A stretch of 9,685 nt of DNA, taken from the NCBI GenBank assembly GCA_023229795.1, contig JALNYP010000102.1, forward strand, positions 1 to 9,685, given 5' to 3'. The DNA comes from Syntrophobacterales bacterium. Lineage in GTDB: Bacteria > Desulfobacterota > Desulfobaccia > Desulfobaccales > 0-14-0-80-60-11. This document shows, piece by piece, positions 8,097 through 9,685 of the stretch (position 1 is the first letter of the stretch; each line of letters opens with the position of its first letter). A program made the position numbers and the translations under genes. The notes under the pieces were generated by a model. It did not search any database, was not told the DNA's origin, and saw only the letters and a program-made list of their open reading frames with translations.

Positions 8097-8573
8097 TTGT
8101 CAGTCTCGGTGATGCGGTTTGTTTCCTCAGTGGTGGGTATAGTTCTGGGTGGGCTTTTTGTGTATGCGGGCGTGCAGAAGCACCTGGCCCCCTATGAGTT
8201 TGCGGAAGCCATACTGGCCTACCAACTACTGCCCTCAGCTCTGGTGGGACTGGTGGCCGCGACCCTGCCCTGGGTGGAGATGGTTTCCGGCTTTTCTTTG
8301 ATCCTGGGATGCCTCCTGGGCAGCCGCCGGTTCTCCAACCCCTTCCCGGTGGGCGGCCTCCTCCGGCGCAGCGCCCTCCTGCTGATCTTGAGTCAATCCT
8401 TCCTGTTTGTCGCCGTGCTGCTCATCACCATGGCTCGAGGCCTGAAAATCGATTGCGGCTGCGGCCTGTTTCTCCAGCGCCAAGTGGGGCCGGCATCCCT
8501 CCTGGAAGACGGACTTTTCCTGCTGCTGACCGGGTGGCTTTACTGGCGGGAACGGCGGCTTAAGTTCGATTAA
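8097..8573 (+). CDS. MauE/DoxX-like four-helix membrane protein
   Basis: With the TTG start this is a 158-residue integral membrane protein. Four helices are visible at about 7-26 (with YAGVQKHLAPYEF just after), 48-75, 91-113 and 134-150. Between helices 3 and 4 is LKIDCGCGLF, with Cys 120 and Cys 122. The CGC pair at this place is the hallmark of the MauE branch of the DoxX-like superfamily; MauE is needed for methylamine dehydrogenase maturation, where disulfide formation is suspected. The usual continuation CGCFG is here CGCGLF. No methylamine dehydrogenase genes are in the window, so a specific role in that pathway should not be assumed. The rhodanese lies 16 bases upstream, suggesting a shared sulfur or thiol-redox function at the inner membrane. 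An ATG at 8046 would give 175 residues but overlaps the rhodanese by 35 bases and lacks the ribosome site seen for 8097. Family placement is good, function unknown. Confidence 0.78.
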   Translation: MSVSVMRFVSSVVGIVLGGLFVYAGVQKHLAPYEFAEAILAYQLLPSALVGLVAATLPWVEMVSGFSLILGCLLGSRRFSNPFPVGGLLRRSALLLILSQSFLFVAVLLITMARGLKIDCGCGLFLQRQVGPASLLEDGLFLLLTGWLYWRERRLKFD

Positions 8574-8625
8574 ACCATCTGCGAATCAAACGGGACGCCG
8601 CCATGGCCAAGATCCTGAAAATCTC

Positions 8626-8787
8626 CTACCCCAAATGGGATTTCAAACCCAGGTTCTCCTGTTGCTCCAGACGCTTGACCAACTCTTTGAGCAGTTTCAG
8701 CGCCTCTGGGCCATCCTTATCCATGACGGCGCCCTTCATCCGAATAAATTCACTTTCCGTGATGGCCATTACCCTATTTTTTTCCAT
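8626..8787 (-). CDS. Small conserved-looking hypothetical protein (53 residues)
   Basis: A short minus-strand gene, not recognised by name. It begins MEKNRVMAITESEFIRMKGA, continues with DKDGPEALKLLKELVKRLE and ends GLKSHLG. Composition is that of a real soluble protein: charged, with an amphipathic helix over residues 27-43 whose leucines recur every three to four positions, and mostly G or C at third codon positions after codon 15. The opposite strand at the same place reads as a Ser/Arg-rich frame of low quality, a typical shadow. A G-run (AGGGGG, 8792-8797) lies 4 bases before the ATG as ribosome site; a second in-frame ATG at 8767-8769 also has a weak AGGG before it. It points toward the MauE-like gene (convergent, 52 bases apart) and lies downstream of the universal stress gene on the same strand. 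The helical shape would suit a small regulator or binding partner, but that is only a guess. Confidence 0.65.
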   Translation of the reverse strand: MEKNRVMAITESEFIRMKGAVMDKDGPEALKLLKELVKRLEQQENLGLKSHLG

Positions 8788-8791
8788 ACAG

Positions 8792-8858
8792 CCCCCTGAT
8801 CGGCGATCTTGGGTGGTGCAGCGCGGACGGCCCGGCGAAGGGAAATCCTGATCGGGGG
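8792..8858. repeat. Paired CCTGATCGG repeats able to form a stem over a ribosome site
   Basis: CCTGATCGG occurs at 8795-8803 and again at 8847-8855. Because one copy is flanked by C's and the other by G's, CCCCCTGATC (8792-8801) can also pair with GATCGGGGG (8850-8858), nine pairs with one bulged base and a 48-base loop. On the minus strand the G-run of the first copy is the probable ribosome site of the 53-residue gene. The base matches are seen directly; any regulatory role is inference. Confidence 0.45.
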
Positions 8859-8954
8859 AGCAGTAAGCCCCGGTTTGTCACCAGCATTTTCGAGGCCGCC
8901 CGCAGTCGCTTCTTGACAACCAAACCCGCCGGCATGGCTCGGTTACGACAACCC

Positions 8955-9419
8955 CTAATCTTTATACGGATTCACCAAATGGACCGGGACCGGCGAGGTG
9001 CGAATCACCTTTTCGGCCACACTGCCGAAGACCGGGCTTTTCTGGTCGATTTCGTCGTGGCCCCGGCCATGGGTGGTGATGACCACCAGGTCGGCTTTTT
9101 CTGCCTTCACTGCCTTGAGAATTTCGGTGGCGGCGTCGCCCTGGACCAGCCGTATCTCCATATTCGGGCAGGTTTTCAATTCGGTCTCACAGAGGTGTTG
9201 CATCTTGCTCTTGGCCTGTTTCACTTCCCAGTCCTGAAAATGTTGGAGATGATGTTCGCCGGGGCTGTGAGCATAACCGCCATAGAGGGAAGTTAAGTCC
9301 GTTGCCACATACAGCATAATGATTTTCGCCTGGTACTTTTCTGCCAGGGAAACCACGTTTTTGACGGATTTCATCGAGTTCTTGGATAAATCGGTGGGCC
9401 AAAGAATTGTCCGAATCAT
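8955..9419 (-). CDS. Universal stress protein (UspA family)
   Basis: A single-domain Usp of 154 residues, usual family length, cytoplasmic. The alpha/beta fold markers are in order: MIRTILWPTDLSKNS at the start (first strand plus the Asp 10 loop), KIIMLYVAT (32-40), LVQGDAATEIL (91-101), ADLVVITTHGRG (109-120), FGSVAEKVIRTSPVPVHLV (131-149). ATP-binding members carry G-x2-G-x9-G-[ST]. Here the loop reads GRGHDEIDQKSPVFGS, with His 121 where the second Gly is expected and one extra residue before the final GS, so nucleotide binding is uncertain. Between 40 and 70 is a His-rich stretch (YAHSPGEHHLQHF). The start is firm: a perfect AGGAGG is 6 bases upstream. It may share a transcript with the tiny ORF upstream and the 53-residue gene downstream, all on the minus strand, though the 167-base gap to the latter could hold a separate promoter. 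Confidence 0.92.
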   Translation of the reverse strand: MIRTILWPTDLSKNSMKSVKNVVSLAEKYQAKIIMLYVATDLTSLYGGYAHSPGEHHLQHFQDWEVKQAKSKMQHLCETELKTCPNMEIRLVQGDAATEILKAVKAEKADLVVITTHGRGHDEIDQKSPVFGSVAEKVIRTSPVPVHLVNPYKD

Positions 9420-9425
9420 GGGGAA

Positions 9426-9431
9426 CCTCCT
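9426..9431 (-). promoter_or_regulatory. Ribosome binding site of the universal stress gene
   Basis: On the minus strand this is a perfect AGGAGG ending 6 bases before the ATG at 9419, fixing the start and suggesting strong translation. Confidence 0.85.
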
Positions 9432-9439
9432 AATTTATT

Positions 9440-9462
9440 GCATCGACACTTTTCCGCATCGA
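9440..9462. repeat. GCATCGA direct repeat upstream of the universal stress gene
   Basis: GCATCGA occurs at 9440-9446 and 9456-9462, separated by nine bases (period 16, about one and a half helical turns). It lies just upstream of the usp ribosome site, where an operator or promoter-proximal regulator site would be expected. A chance repeat of this size cannot be excluded. Confidence 0.35.
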
Positions 9463-9465
9463 GTC

Positions 9466-9537
9466 GGCCGGTGATAAATTCCGGCCTCCTGTTAGCCGGC
9501 ATTTTTCTGGGAACAAACCGGCGAGCCGGAAACCCGG
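9466..9537. repeat. Cluster of CCGG-centred palindromes
   Basis: Six CCGG tetramers fall within 70 bases (at 9468, 9481, 9496, 9518, 9526 and 9534). They include a perfect hairpin, GGCCGG (9466-9471) against CCGGCC (9481-9486) with a 9-base AT-rich loop, and GCCGG/CCGGC pairs that could form alternative stems. No protein-like frame explains this spacer. No T-run follows the hairpin on the minus strand, so it is not a standard terminator for the minus-strand genes. Confidence 0.4.
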
Positions 9538-9574
9538 TGGTCCACCTGCGAATCCGCTGGAACCTGTAACTGGG

Positions 9575-9614
9575 GGCTGCTCGACCGCAGTCCCTGGGCG
9601 CCGCCTCAGCAGCC
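9575..9614. other. Seven-base inverted repeat spanning the stop of the 20-codon ORF
   Basis: GGCTGCT (9575-9581) and AGCAGCC (9608-9614) are perfect complements around a 26-base GC-rich loop. On the minus strand the stem begins in the Gly-Cys codons and includes the first base of the TGA. There is no T-run after it, so it is not a normal terminator; it could slow ribosomes, protect RNA ends or be chance. Confidence 0.35.
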
Positions 9615-9668
9615 GCAAATGAACAAAAGTCCGGCGATAAACATGCATAAGCCCAATTTCCTCATCAT
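9606..9668 (-). CDS. Very short ORF encoding a bare lipoprotein-signal-like peptide
   Basis: Twenty codons on the minus strand: MMRKLGL, then CMFIAGLLFI, then CGC and a TGA stop. The plan is that of a signal sequence (basic N-terminus, hydrophobic core, Ile-Cys-Gly-Cys resembling a lipobox) with the last Cys as the final residue. If lipidated and cleaved, the mature product would be a single lipid-modified Cys, so it may instead be a membrane micropeptide, a leader peptide, or the remnant of a longer lipoprotein gene cut by the TGA. The frame after the TGA stays open for 36 codons to 9495. Translation support is good: AAGGAG lies 8 bases before the first ATG. An ATG overlapping that ribosome site would stop after three codons and is rejected. 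The next minus-strand gene is usp, whose start is 186 bases downstream. Confidence 0.45.
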   Translation of the reverse strand: MMRKLGLCMFIAGLLFICGC

Positions 9669-9676
9669 TTTTTCAT

Positions 9677-9682
9677 CTCCTT
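9677..9682 (-). promoter_or_regulatory. Ribosome binding site of the 20-codon ORF
   Basis: Minus-strand AAGGAG ends 8 bases before the ATG at 9668. It is the main reason to take the tiny ORF seriously. Whatever promoter drives it lies beyond the right edge. Confidence 0.5.
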
Positions 9683-9685
9683 ATA

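Noticed and set aside
8603..8851. Plus-strand 82-codon frame opposite the small gene
   Set aside because: Ser/Arg-rich composition and no ribosome site; the minus strand gives an ordered, helix-forming protein with a plausible ribosome site.
8774..8935. Minus-strand frame of about 53 codons (MPAGLVVKKRL...) overlapping the small gene's start
   Set aside because: No ribosome site, no recognisable motif, and Pro/Arg/Gly-rich composition typical of GC-rich noncoding DNA.
8913..9296. Plus-strand 127-codon frame opposite usp
   Set aside because: It is the antisense shadow of a clear UspA-family gene.
9481..9506. Terminator-like CCGGC/GCCGG stem followed by CATTTTT on the plus strand
   Set aside because: No plus-strand gene lies nearby upstream (last one ends at 8573), so it has nothing obvious to terminate; the stem is only five pairs.
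9430..9648. Minus-strand 72-codon frame between the right edge and usp
   Set aside because: Arg/Gly/Pro-rich without domain features, no ribosome site before its ATG, and it runs through the repeat-rich spacer; the tiny ORF in another frame has better start signals.

Overview
The window looks like a chromosomal segment of a GC-rich Gram-negative bacterium. The periplasmic and outer-membrane proteins prove a two-membrane envelope. The mix of genes (TolC/adaptor/RND set, an Lgt with a Cys-rich signature, a membrane-anchored rhodanese beside a MauE/DoxX-like protein, a stand-alone Usp) suggests the old Deltaproteobacteria (Desulfobacterota, for example a Desulfobacca- or Geobacter-like lineage). 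That placement is inferred from recalled family resemblance, not from a search.

Layout, left to right. (1) The 3' end of an M1-type aminopeptidase gene runs in from the left edge on the + strand; the catalytic HEXXH part lies outside the window. (2) A tightly coupled + strand operon at 981-6597 encodes a complete tripartite efflux pump: a lipid-anchored TolC-like outer-membrane channel, a periplasmic adaptor and a 1032-residue RND inner-membrane transporter. The genes are joined by two ATGA stop/start overlaps. (3) A second + strand cluster at 6659-8573 holds a prolipoprotein diacylglyceryl transferase (lgt), a rhodanese anchored by one N-terminal membrane helix, and a four-helix MauE/DoxX-like protein with a CGC motif. 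(4) From about 8626 to the right edge the coding strand switches to minus: a 53-codon conserved-looking small gene, a universal stress protein, and a 20-codon ORF whose product looks like a bare lipoprotein signal ending in Gly-Cys.

How the genes fit together: the efflux operon is self-contained and can be read as one export machine spanning both membranes. Its outer-membrane component carries a lipobox, so it would itself be an Lgt substrate, although lgt is general housekeeping. The rhodanese and MauE-like pair points to thiol or sulfur redox work at the periplasmic face of the inner membrane; its substrate cannot be read from sequence. The minus-strand genes are stress or hypothetical genes with their own ribosome binding sites.

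Most of the window is recognisable. The less explained parts are the two very small minus-strand ORFs, the repeat-containing spacers around them (8788-8954 and 9432-9605), the unusual catalytic positions of the Lgt, and the C-terminal extension of the M1 peptidase. I see no CRISPR array, tRNA, rRNA, insertion sequence or attachment site, and no convincing intrinsic terminator.
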